Assembly (NCBI RefSeq): GCF_025345615.1
Contig: NZ_JAODWD010000003.1
Location: 682,001 to 746,000, forward strand
Reading direction: 5' to 3'
Length of the DNA: 64,000 bases
Origin: Mycobacterium deserti
GTDB taxonomy: Bacteria > Actinomycetota > Actinomycetes > Mycobacteriales > Mycobacteriaceae
Translations under genes and position numbers: made by a program
Shown here: in pieces, positions 8,721-20,700 of the stretch
Numbering within the stretch: the first letter of the stretch is position 1
How the letters are laid out: every line of letters starts with the position of its first letter
The notes under the pieces: model-generated
The model's input: the letters and a program-made list of their open reading frames with translations, nothing else
The model's database searches: none
Told to the model about the DNA's origin: nothing

Positions 8721-11700
8721 ATGGATGTAGAGATACCGCCGTGGCTCCAGTGGGTGTCGTACCTGGCTGGGGGAGAATGGCCGCAGGGCAGCGAATCGGG
8801 GATGTTCCGTATTCAGGAGCACCTCGCCGCGGCGGCCGCTGAACTCGAAGACCTCATCCCCGAATTGAACAGGGTTCGCTCTGAGACGCTGTCGGTTCTC
8901 ATGGGCGAGACCGCGGACGCTGCCGACGGGCAGTTCGCGATGTTGTTCGACGGCGACTATGCGGTAGACAAGCTGTCCGACGGTCTGCGGGCGCTCGGCG
9001 AATCGTCCGGTTACACCGGCAGCGAGATCGAATATTCGAAGTTGTCGATCCTGGTCGGGCTGGCGCTGGCCGCGGCCGAGATCACTTACGCCTTGTCGAT
9101 GTCCGGTCCGACGTTCGGCGCGTCGACCGCGGCGATCCCGCTGATTGAATGGGCGACCGCGACAGCCATCCGGCAGTTGATCTCTCTGGTGATGAAGAAC
9201 GTTGCCGCCAGGGTGCGCTACATGCTTTCCCAAACATCGGTGAAGAGACTTGTCTTCGAGGGCGTCCAGGAATCGATGCAAGAACTCGCCATCGCCGCCA
9301 CGCAAGAGGGAATCGTCTACGGGATTCAAGGCGATCGTTACAACGTCAACGGCGAGCGGTTGCTGCTCAACGGGATCGCCTCGACAGTCGGCGGCGGCGC
9401 GGGTGGCGTGACCGCCGTCCCAACTTCACATTATCTTGGGCCCGCCAAGAGTCGGCTCTCGGCGGCGGGAAAGGGCGCCGCGACCTTCTTCACCGCGGGC
9501 GTGATCGGAAACATCGCGGGAACCGCCTCGGTCGGCGGCGAATTCGACCCTTTCATGATCCTTGTCAGTTCCTCAACGAGCAGCGTCGGCGGTCTCGGCG
9601 GTGCGGGTGTGTCGTCGGGCCGCGCACCCGACACATCCAATGGCCAGCAATCCGGTACACAGCCACCCGACGCAGGATCGGCACCGGAAGGGGATCTGCC
9701 GTCCGGCGGGCCGGACGATGGTGACACCGCTGTGGCGCAACCCGACGACGAACCCTCGATTGCCAACAGCAGCAATGGCAACGGCCAGGACCCGCACAGC
9801 GTCGACGGCGCCCCGGTATCCGAGCCGACCAATGGACAGTCCGCTCCCGAGGCCACGCAGACCGCCGTCGACCAGTCGCCAGGCGATAAACCGACGCAGG
9901 CCGATCCGCAGTCCACGCACATACGGGATGCCAGAGACACGTCCCCACAAACACCGGAAGGTGCCACCCTTTCCGGCGCCGGCACGGGCGGTGATCATTC
10001 GAGCAGCAGCCCCACCCAGGGCCTTCCGGTTGCGGACTCAGAGTCCGACCCGTCCCAGAACGGGCGGTCCGTCGCGAGCGTGCATGCCGACGCGCCGCCG
10101 TCGACAGTCTCGGATCCGGGCACTGAATCCGTTGTCGTCGATCCGATATCGGATTCATCACCCGCCACCACGCCGACGATCGCCGATAACGGGGCCCCGA
10201 CCGACACTCCGTCTGTCGCCGACCCGCGAAGCCAGCCGCAGGCAAGTGCGGCCGTACCCCCGAGCGGGGTTGGCCCTTCCGCAGTGCCCAACGCACAATC
10301 CCTTACGTCGTCCGCATCGACGCCATCATCCGCATCGCCGCCATCGTCCACACCGGCGCCATCGTCCACACCGGCTACGCCTTCCTCGCCCACGACAGCC
10401 GCGTCCACACCTGCCTCCACGAGCCCGAAACCCACTGGCCAACAGCATGTCCCGCAGACGCCGAAGGCAACCGCGTCCGCATTCGAAGTCACCGCAACCC
10501 CCGCCGCGAGAGTCTTCGATATCACCCCTGCTCGGGCGAAACGGGGTGCACAGCAGGATGACGCTGGGGATCCTTCGCAGCCGGTCGACGCCCTGAACGA
10601 CAGACAGGACGGTTCCGAACCTGTCGACTGTCTGGACAAGCTCGCCGCATGGCTGTCCGACAAGTTGCGCAGGCCGATCAGTCTCGCGGGCGCCCCGTCT
10701 CCGCAAGGCCGGCCCGCCATTGCGCTCTTCCAGGCCCTCGGGTCAGGCTCTGTGTTCGCCGACTACGCGGAAGTCAGACGAGTCCTGCGGAGAATGGAGG
10801 ACGGCGCTTTCGCCGTCTTGACATCGGCCTGGGCGGGTGGGCCAACGCGCGGCGGGCACGCGTATCTCGCGATCAGAGACGGCGACACCGTCCGATTTGA
10901 AGATATCTCTAGCGAACTACCCCTGAATTGGGACGAAGGAGACGTTCTACGAACGGCAGTCGGGTACTTCCATGCCGACGGCCAAGCGGTCCAGCCGCTG
11001 CGGGGCGTCCGCCAACTTGTGCCTGCCGCTGCAATCGGCGAGGTTGCGGGGCCGCCGCTGGACGGCAACGGTGCGCTCGACAGCAACTCCAGCCCTGGCG
11101 ACGAGTGGCAGGGCACGGTACCGCAGAGGATGGTGGCGCAGGCAGCACTAGAGCGCCGTGGTCTGACACTGGAGCAGGCCGGCGAATTGCGAAACCCGTC
11201 GGGCCTGATGGAGTTGGCCTCCGAAAGGGCGCGAGACAACGCCGCATGGTGGGACGCGCTGACGGGCGCTGAGCAACGTGCGCTGATCGAGACTATTCCC
11301 GACCACATCGGAAACGCTGAAGGCATTCCCGCCGCGGCCCGGCACGCCGCCAACACGCTTTCGTTGGAGCAGGACCGTGCCCGATTGCAGGAGTTGCGCG
11401 ATCGCGGCATGCGGCTCACCAGGATGCAGCGCAACGAACTCGCGCGTCTTGACCGGGTCGACAAGGCGCTCGCCAGAGCAGCCGACGAGGCCAAGCAGGC
11501 CGGCGTCGGTGGGCCGCTGCTCTTGGCGTTCGATGCGATGGCCTTCGGGGGCGACGGACGGGCAGTGGTCGCATTCGGGTCCGACCCGACGAACCCGGAC
11601 CCGTATCTGGCGGAGTCGGTGTCCTGGCATGTGCCAGGCCAGGGCGTCACGATCGATCAGATCGGCGCCTGCATGGGCGATGCGCTCAATCAACTGCAGT

Positions 11701-14700
11701 CCGTTCGTCACGAGAACTCAAATCTGAAGGCCGCATCGATCGCGTGGATCGGCTATGACACGCCAAGCGGAGCGAAAAGTTGGCGTGCTGCCGGGCACAA
11801 GCTCGCACGCGAGGGGGCCGCGATCCTCTACAGCGACATCAAAGCGTTCAACGCGGCCCGCGACGTCCGTGCGACTGATGGCACTCGTTTCCAAAACAAC
11901 CACATCTTCGCGCACGCGTACGGATCTACCACCGCGAGCTACGCAGGGGAACGCGGACGGCTGGCCACGGATATCCGCACTGTCACACTCATCGGCTCAG
12001 CCGGCGCCGGCCGGATGCAGCACGCCGACGAATTCGGCATCGGTGCCGAAAACGTTTTTGTCGCCACGTCATCGCGGGATCCGTTCTCTGCGCTCGGCGG
12101 CCGAAGACCCGGGCGGTTCGGCCGGATATTCGGCATGGGGCTTGGCGTCGATCCCGCGATGGCGTCTTTCGGTGCACAACGCATCACGGCGGAGTTCTCA
12201 GCGGAGATGGACCGTGCGCGCAACCTTGGTACCCACAACGCGTACTACAGATTCGTCGACGGCACCGATGGCGTGCGCAGCGAGTCGCTTGCCAACTTCG
12301 GCCGGATCGCCGCCGGCCTCCCGAAGGAGGTCGAGTTCGAGGAGCATCGCACCGTCGACCAGCGGCCGTGGCACCAACTTGGCTGGCGCACAATCGAACC
12401 CGCGTCCGGACGTGCACTCAACCTCGATGGCGACACGGACGCACAGCAAGGGGACCGCGAAACGCGCAGGGTATGGAACCCGCGGTGGCGTGCAGAGCCG
12501 ATCGAAACGGTCGAACCCGCCCAGATCGACGACAGCGGCGACAGCGGCGACAGCGGCGACCAGACCGACAATCGGGCACCGGCCGAGGTGGTGGCCGATG
12601 CGTTGGCTCAGCGGGGGGTGGACTCCGCTGAGGAGTTGATGAACCCTGTCAGCCGCAATAAGGTGCGCACCCCGCAGGCAAGGGCGAACGCCAGGCAGTG
12701 GAAGAAACTGACGCCCGAACAGCGGCAGGCGCTGACCATGAACGACCCGCAGCGGATCGCCCGCATGGTCGGGATTCCGCCTGCGGATCTCGGGGTGGCG
12801 CGGGCACGGGCCAATGCGCATTGGTGGCAAGGCTTGTCGCCTACTGAACGCACCGAGTTGATCAACGCACACCCGCGTGAAATCGGCAACTCGCTCGGCA
12901 TCTACGCGACTGATCGGGACACGGCGAACCGGCGCATGCTGGAGCGCTATAAGAAGTTCGCGGCAGGGAAACAGGCCAAGCTGGACGCCGGTGAACGCCC
13001 CAGCGACGAAGAACTGAATTTGCTGTTGCGCGTCAACAGGATCGACACGGGACTGCGGGAAGCGGGATTGGCCACCGAACGAGCGGGGGTGGACCCGCCC
13101 CTGTTGGTGGCGTTCGACCCGCTCGAATTCGACCGCGACGGTCGTGCGGTGGTCAGCTTCGGCGACCCGGACGTGGCCGACTCCGTGTCGTGGCTTGTCC
13201 CCGGGATCAGAACCACCATCGACGACCTCGGTCACTTCCACGATCCAGCCTACTTCTACCTGCCGGGCGCACTCCAACATCTGCAGTCCACGCAGCGGGA
13301 GGCGGCCGAGAGGGGAGAGAGTCTCACGGCGGCGTCGATGCTGTGGATCGGCTACGACTCACCCAACGACTCACACGAATGGCGTGTCCTCGGAGACAAA
13401 TTCGCACGCGACGGCGGCGACATCCTGCACGCCGACATCTGCTCGTCTAACGCGGCCCGCGACGTGTGGGCGGGCGACGGTAGCCACTTCTCCGGAAACT
13501 TCGTCTTCGGGCATTCCTACGGTTCCACGACTGTCAGCTTCGCCGGGCGCGATGGGCGGCTCGCCGACCACATTCGCGCGGCGACACTTCTGGGCTCGCC
13601 CGGTGCAGGCCCGCTGAAGCACGCCAGCGACTTCGGGATTGGCGCCGAAAACGTCTATGTGGCATCGTCGTCGACGGATCCCATCACCGCGCTGGGCGGC
13701 AGAACGCCCGAACAGACCGGCCGGATTCTTGGGCGCGGCCGTGGAATCGATCCGGCGATGGATTCCTTTGGCGCCGTGCGAATCACCAGTGAGTTCCCGG
13801 CGGCGATGAACACCACCGAAACCGCGGCGACGCACAGGTCCTACTACAGCGTGGTGGGCTCGACCTCCGGACCGCCCATTCGCACCGAGTCATCGGCGAA
13901 TTTCGGACGCATCGCATCAGGGCACGGCGACCAAGTGCACCGCGAGATGCACCGCACGGTCGCTGACCGTCGCTGGTACCAATTAGGTTGGCGCACCGTA
14001 GAACCCGCTGCCAGTCGGCAACTGCGCCTGGACGGCGGTGCAGGTCCCGCGCATTCGGCGAACCGACACGTCCGGATCCGCGTCAATCCACGGTGGCGGT
14101 CGGCGGCCGCGACCGAGGCTGAGCGGCTCGAGGGTGAGCTAGACGCGATGGAGGCGGCCGAGAACCCGCAAGCCGCACCTGACCAGCCGTCGGTTTCGAC
14201 CGGCCCATCACCCTTGGTCAACACCGGTGCGGTCACGGATGCTTTGGCGCTGCGCGGGGTGACCTCCGCCGACGAGCTGACGAATCCGGTGAGCCGCAGA
14301 AAGGTGCGCACCGAGGAAGCGAGGGCGAACGCCCGGTGGTGGGACGGACTGACACCGCAGCAACGCCAGACCCTGATCGAGAACGACCCGCAGCTGGTTG
14401 GGGGCAAGCTTGGTATTCCACCAGCGGATCTGGCGGAGGCGCGGGCGCGAGCCAACGCGGCATGGTGGGCGGCACTGAACTCTGACCAGCGCAACGAGTT
14501 GGTCAGAGCGTACCCGAAGCAGATCGGCAACTCAGAGGGAATTTTCGGCGAAGACCGTGACGCCGCGAACCGGCGTATGTTGCAACGGTATCGGGTGCGA
14601 GCGGCCGAGGTGCAAGCCAAGGTGAACGTCGGTGAGGTCCCCACCGATGGCGAAATCGATCTGCTCCTGCGGCTGAACAAGATCGACACGGGATTGCGCA

Positions 14701-17700
14701 ACGTGGAGGTGGCCGCCGCACAGGCCGGGCGCAAACCCCCGCTCCTCTTGGCGTTTGATCCCCTCGAGTTCGGCTACGACGGTCGTGCGGTGATCAGCTT
14801 CGGAGATCCGCGAGAGGCTGACTCGGTTTCGTGGTTGGTGCCCGGGATCAGGAGCACCATCGACAGCGTCAACGGCTTCTACCTGCGTGGCGCACTCGCC
14901 CACCTGCAGTCCACGTTGCGTGAGGCCGACGCGGCAGGAAAGGGCAAGGACTTCTCGGCGGCGTCGATGTTGTGGATCGGCTATGACGCGCCGAATGATT
15001 CGCACGAGTGGCGGGCAACCGGGACCAAGCTGGCGCGCGAGGGCGGCGACATCCTCTACTCCGACATCCGTGCGTTCAATGCCGCTCGCGACGTATGGGC
15101 CGGCGACGGAAGTCACTTCTCCAACAACAACATTTTCGGGCACTCCTACGGGTCGACGACCACCAGCTTCGCTGGGCAGGAGCGGCGGCTCGCGAATCAT
15201 GTCCGCACGGTCACCCTGATCGGCTCGCCAGGGGCGGGACCCATGCGGCATGCTCGTGATTTCGGGATCGGCGCCCACATGGTCTTTGTCGCGTCGTCGT
15301 CGTGGGACTTCGTCACCGCGCTCGGCGGCAGGCATGCCGATCAGGCCGGCCGAATACTCGGGCGTGGCCTGGGGATCGATCCTGCGATGGATGCCTTCGG
15401 CGCAGTCCGCGTGACATCGGAGTTCCCCGCCACGATGAATTCCTGGGAAAGCTATGCGACCCACCGGGATTACTTCGCCTACGTCGACACGGCGACAAAT
15501 CCCGCCATCCGGACCGAATCCGCGGCCAACTTCGGCCGCATCGCCGCCGGCGAGGAACAACGGGTGCACCGCGAAGCGCATCGCACCGCAGAACAGCGGC
15601 CAGGACGCCCGGCGCGCACAATCGAACCGGCGGCCGGCCGGCCGCTGCGCCTCGACGGAAACACCGGTCACGCCTATTCGGCCGACCGGGATACGCGACA
15701 ACGGTTCAACCCGCGCTGGGGTGCTTTCGACGCCGTGGAGGCGCAACGTCTCGCCGGTGAACTAGACGAGCTGGACAACATCGATGATACCGAACCCGCA
15801 CCGGTCGACATCGAAGACGAACTGACGAAAGTTGCTGCGGGCGAGGAGATCGCGGAAGATGACGCCGAGACCGAGCCGGATATCAAGACCGAGACCGAGC
15901 CCTCGGGCGACACGGACGGCGACGACAAGACGGTGGCCGATAGGGCGCTGGCCAAGCGGGTGCCGCCAGTGCGGGCCGAGGAGTTGCGCAACACCCAGGC
16001 CGCCTCCGTGCAGGAGGCATCGGCGCGGGCGCGTAACAACGCCCGCTGGTGGGATGGGTTGACCGATCGCGAGAAACAGGCCCTTTTCGAGACCTATTCG
16101 CTGGACATCGGCAATTCCGAAGGTATCCCGCCGTCCGACCGAGATACCGCGAACCGCCAGACGTTGAGGGAACTTCGCGAACGCGCCGACGAAATACAGT
16201 CAAGGCAGGACAGGTTCGAGCGGACGACCAGGGCCGAACGCGCTTCGGTCAAGAAGCTGAACCGGCTCGAAGATGCGCTGGCCAAGGCGGCACGGGACGC
16301 CAATCGAGCCGGAGTCGAGGGTCCAGTCCTGCTGGCGTTTGATCCGTCGGAGTTCGGTGGCGACGGCAGCGCTTTGGTGGCCTTCGGCGACGACGCGTAT
16401 ATCGCGGACAAGGTGTCCTGGCATGTGCCCGGTGTGCAGACCACGCTGGATTCGCTGTTCGGCTTCTACACCACCTCTGCGCTGAACCATGCGGTGTCGG
16501 TTCGGGAAGCGAACGCCGCCTCCCCCGAGACATCAGCGCAGACAGTGGCCTCTATCGCGTGGTTCGGTTACGACACCCCGAGCGGGTCGAAGCTCTGGCG
16601 GGCGATGGGCACGAAGTTCGCCCGTCTCGGCGGCGACCGCCTTTTTCACGCCATCAGCACGTTCAACGCCGGCCGCGACGCCAACAACGGGGGCGACAGC
16701 CACTTCAAGGACAACGACGTCTTCGGGTACTCCTATGGCTCGACGACCACTGGATTCGCCAGCCGCGACGGGCGATTGAGCAACGATGTCCGCACAGTGT
16801 CGCTGGTCGGTTCGCCCGGCGCGGGCCCACAGAAGCACGCCAGCGACTTCGGGATCGGGGCCGACAACGTTTTCGTGCTGTCCTCCTCTCGCGACATGAT
16901 CACCGCACTGGGTGGCAGGACGCCGAGCTCGGCAGGGCGAATCCTCGGCATCGGTCTCGGCATCGATCCCGCAATGGATTCGTTTGGAGCCGTTCGCGTT
17001 ACCGCCGAGGCGGCACCGGAATTGAACCGCCCACTGATCCTCGGGACGCACCACACCTACTATCTCGGCGGCGAAGCGCTGGCCAACCTCGGAAGAATCG
17101 GCGCAGGCCGACACCAGGACCTCGAGCACGAACCGCATCGCAGCACCGGTAAACGGCGCGGGTTGCTTCGCACCGTGGAACTGGCGGGCGATCGGACCGC
17201 GCACCGGATCGGAAACCCGGTGTGGCTGCGCGGGCACAACTGCGCGGAATTGGTCGCAGGAGACCTTGCTGACCGATACGGGCGACCGTTCGAACTTTCA
17301 TCGAAGCCGTCACGCAGAGGCATGCTCGCGCGTGCGCTTTTCGAAGCGGCCAGGACCGACGTCGACTTCGCGACCTACGAGGACGTCCGGAAGCGCCTGA
17401 TCGAGCTCGGTCCTGGTTCGGCTGCTGTGCTGACGTCGCGGTGGCGCGGTGGCCGCGGTGGCGGCCACGCGTATCTGGCGATCAATGACGGCAACGAAAT
17501 CTTCCTTATCGACCGCCACAGTCCACGGGCTCGCTCAGGCTGGCCGCCGCACTGGGGTCAGGATGCGGTCAGCCGCACGGTCGTCGGCTACCTCGATTCC
17601 GATGGCCGCCCGGTAGGGCGCACCGACGACGACGTTCCTCTGCAGTTGGACGCCGCAGACGAGATCGGCTTTGTTCGAGGAGCTCGAAGCGATCCCGACT

Positions 17701-20700
17701 TCGTTCGCAAGCAGCAGGAATACCGGGCCAAGGATCCGGCTACCCGCCGGGTGGACACCCGCTACGCCGATGATCTCCGCGACGTCGTCAACTTAGTTGA
17801 CGACACAGCCAGGGCGAATCAACTGGCAAGAGATCTGTCGGGCTACTACGGGCGCTACCGAATTGAGTTCGAGGCCAATCGGTTCGGCAAAGAGGTCATG
17901 CTCACCGGCAAGATCTTCGACGGTGACACCGAAATCGGGGTCACCCAGCGGGTCTTCGACCTCGACGACGACGGCAAGCTGGTCGCCAGCCACACCGGGC
18001 TGGTGATCAAGGAAGAGTTCAAGCGCCTACGGGGTCAGGGGTTCTCTAGGTCGTTCACGTCCGAACTCGAGCGCTTCTACCTGCATTCCGGTGTCGATCG
18101 TATCGAACTGCGGACCCATGATAAGGGCGGCTACGCATGGGCCCGCCAGGGCTTCACCTGGAATCCGGCCGCCTCCAAACTGCGCGAGTCACTAGAAAGC
18201 ATCATCTCCTCAGCCGCTGAGCTTTCTCGCCATGTCGACGCCGATGCTCAAGCGGAGCTTGCCAAGCTCGCGAAGACGCTGGATCCCAACAATCCTCGAC
18301 TCCCCGAGCCCATCGACATCGCGACTCTCCGCACCGCCAGCGAACCCGAGCTGGGCCGCAAACTACTTGAGGGCGTCGGAAAGCGGGCGACCCACGGCAT
18401 CAATTACGTCCGATATATGCCGAGCGCCGCGGATCCAGAAGCCGATTCGGGCAGTCGGTTTGGTGCCTGGCTGAAGCGCACGCTCGGCATAGGATCCGAC
18501 CCCGACGCGAACTGCGCACAGGTCATCGCCGACGTGCTCTCGGCCAGGCACGAACGCACATTCCGCGTCCCGGTGCCGCGCCCGAAAATGGGAGTGCCGG
18601 CCTGGGCGGTGTTCGAGGCCGTCGAATCTGGCTCCCAATTCCAAACTTATGACGACGTGGAGGCAACGCTACTGCGACTCGGGCACGGGTCGTCGGCCGT
18701 CCTGGCGTCACGGTGGGCGGCAGGGCGCCAGTCCGGCCACGCCTACCTCGCGCTGAATGACGACAACCAGATCTATCTCTACGACCCGCACACCAGGCAG
18801 CGGTCGCCGTGGCCACCACCGTGGCACCCAGCCACCGTCGCCCGCACCGCGGTCGGCTACCTCCAACGCAACGGCGACGCCGAACGCCCGCTGCATGACG
18901 TGCCGCTGCAATTGGCCGCCGCCGACACCATCGGCGATGTCAGAGGCCCCGTTGATGATTCGAGTTTCTCGCGTCGCCAAGCGGACTACCGCAGACAGGA
19001 TCCCGCGACGCGGCACGTCGAAGCCCGCTACGCCCAGCCGCTGGGCGAGGTACTGGCCGGCGTCAGTGTCAACCCTGCCGGCCCCGACCAGCTGGCTGCG
19101 GATCTGTCCGGGGTATACGGGCCGTGCCGCATCGACATGACGCAGGAACATTTCGATTCCGGTCCCGTCGAAGACCAAATGGATGCGATCGCCAGTGGTA
19201 TCCCGCTGTTCGGCCCAAGCATCTACGGGGACGTGGTGTTCGAAGGCGAGAGGGTGGGCACCATCCACTGGGGGGTGAAACCCGAAACGCTGGGTGGGCT
19301 CACCGTCGAGCATCAACTGTTCATCGAAGGCGACGTTCCAATCAGGGAGCTCACCGACGCAGTAGCCCGGGAGATCGAGCCGTACCTGTTGCGCTCGGGT
19401 GTGGCGCGGGTCGACTCGACCGTGTCGGGGGTGGGCGCGTATGGCGCGGCCGCTCGCGGTGAGACATGGAATCCCGATCCGGATCTGCTGGCGCAGTCGC
19501 TCAACGAAGTGAAGCGGTCGGCCGATGAGCTGTGGGCGCTTGCCAGCGACGCGACGCGCGGGGTACTCGACGAGGTCGTCGCACGGTTGGATCCCGATGG
19601 CACAGACATTGCGACGCCTATAGAACTGGCCGCCCTATCCACACCTGACGAACCCGACCTCGGTCGTCAGCTGCTGGAGGGCACCGGGATCTACGATCGT
19701 TACGACGAAGAGATGGTGTCGGAAACACTGTTACACACCGTCACCGACCTGCGGGCAGATCGGTCCGACTGGCTACCCCCCGACGCGCAGGCCGAGGGCC
19801 GGCCTGAAAAAGGTGGGGCGCGATTCGATCCCGCACCAGCCGACGCGGGCGTCCCTGTCGTCGGGGACGTCAGGTTCGGCCCGAAGTTCGCGAGTCGGCA
19901 GGAGGATTACCGTTCCGACGACTCCACCACCCGCCGAGTTGAGCCGAACTACGCCGATCCTCTAGACGTCGTGGTTGACAGCTCGTCACCGGTGGCGGCC
20001 GCCCAGCTGGCCGCGGATCTATCTGGCGTCTACGGCGACTACCGCGTCGAGTTCGTCGTCTCGCCTACTCAGGATTCCGACAGAATATCGGTCTTCCTCG
20101 TGGGTGACATCCTGCGCGGCGACGACATCGTCGGGGGTATCGGCAGAACCTTCTATCGTGACGACCAGGATCGCCTTATCGTCGAAAACGATGCTCTGGC
20201 AATCTATTCCGACGATGTCGCAGTCGAGGACGTGGCCAGGGAGATCGATTCGGCACTCGAGCCCTACTACTGGCGGCACGGCGTTCATCACGTGGCAGAG
20301 GAGGTGGACGGCACCGGTCGCGCTGCCGTCGCACGCGGCTTCACCTGGGACCCCGATCCCGCCAAACTCGATGAATCTCTTGCCAATATGACGGAGAACG
20401 CCCGCGCGTTGGGGCGCGAGGTCGGCGACGAGGTCAGAGCGGTGCTCAGGTCCGTGGTGAAAACGCTGAACCCGACCCACCCGGATCTGCCTACGCCCGC
20501 ATACCTCAACAGCTTCGACGTCGGTGAGAGGTTGCTGGCTGAGACCAACTGGTGGGGAGTCAAGTACCGGCCTCCGACCGATGCGATAGGGGCTTCCGCA
20601 CCGACCTCCGACGCCGACCAGGAGTTCCTGTCAGAGCAGGCCGAGTACCGAATGGCACTTCCGAGTACCCGCCAGGTGGACGCCCGCTACGCACAACCGC

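Noticed and set aside
12540..12562. Short tandem repeat of GACAGCGGC units
   Set aside because: It encodes a small Gly/Asp/Ser linker between hydrolase modules; too short and too ordinary to list as a feature.
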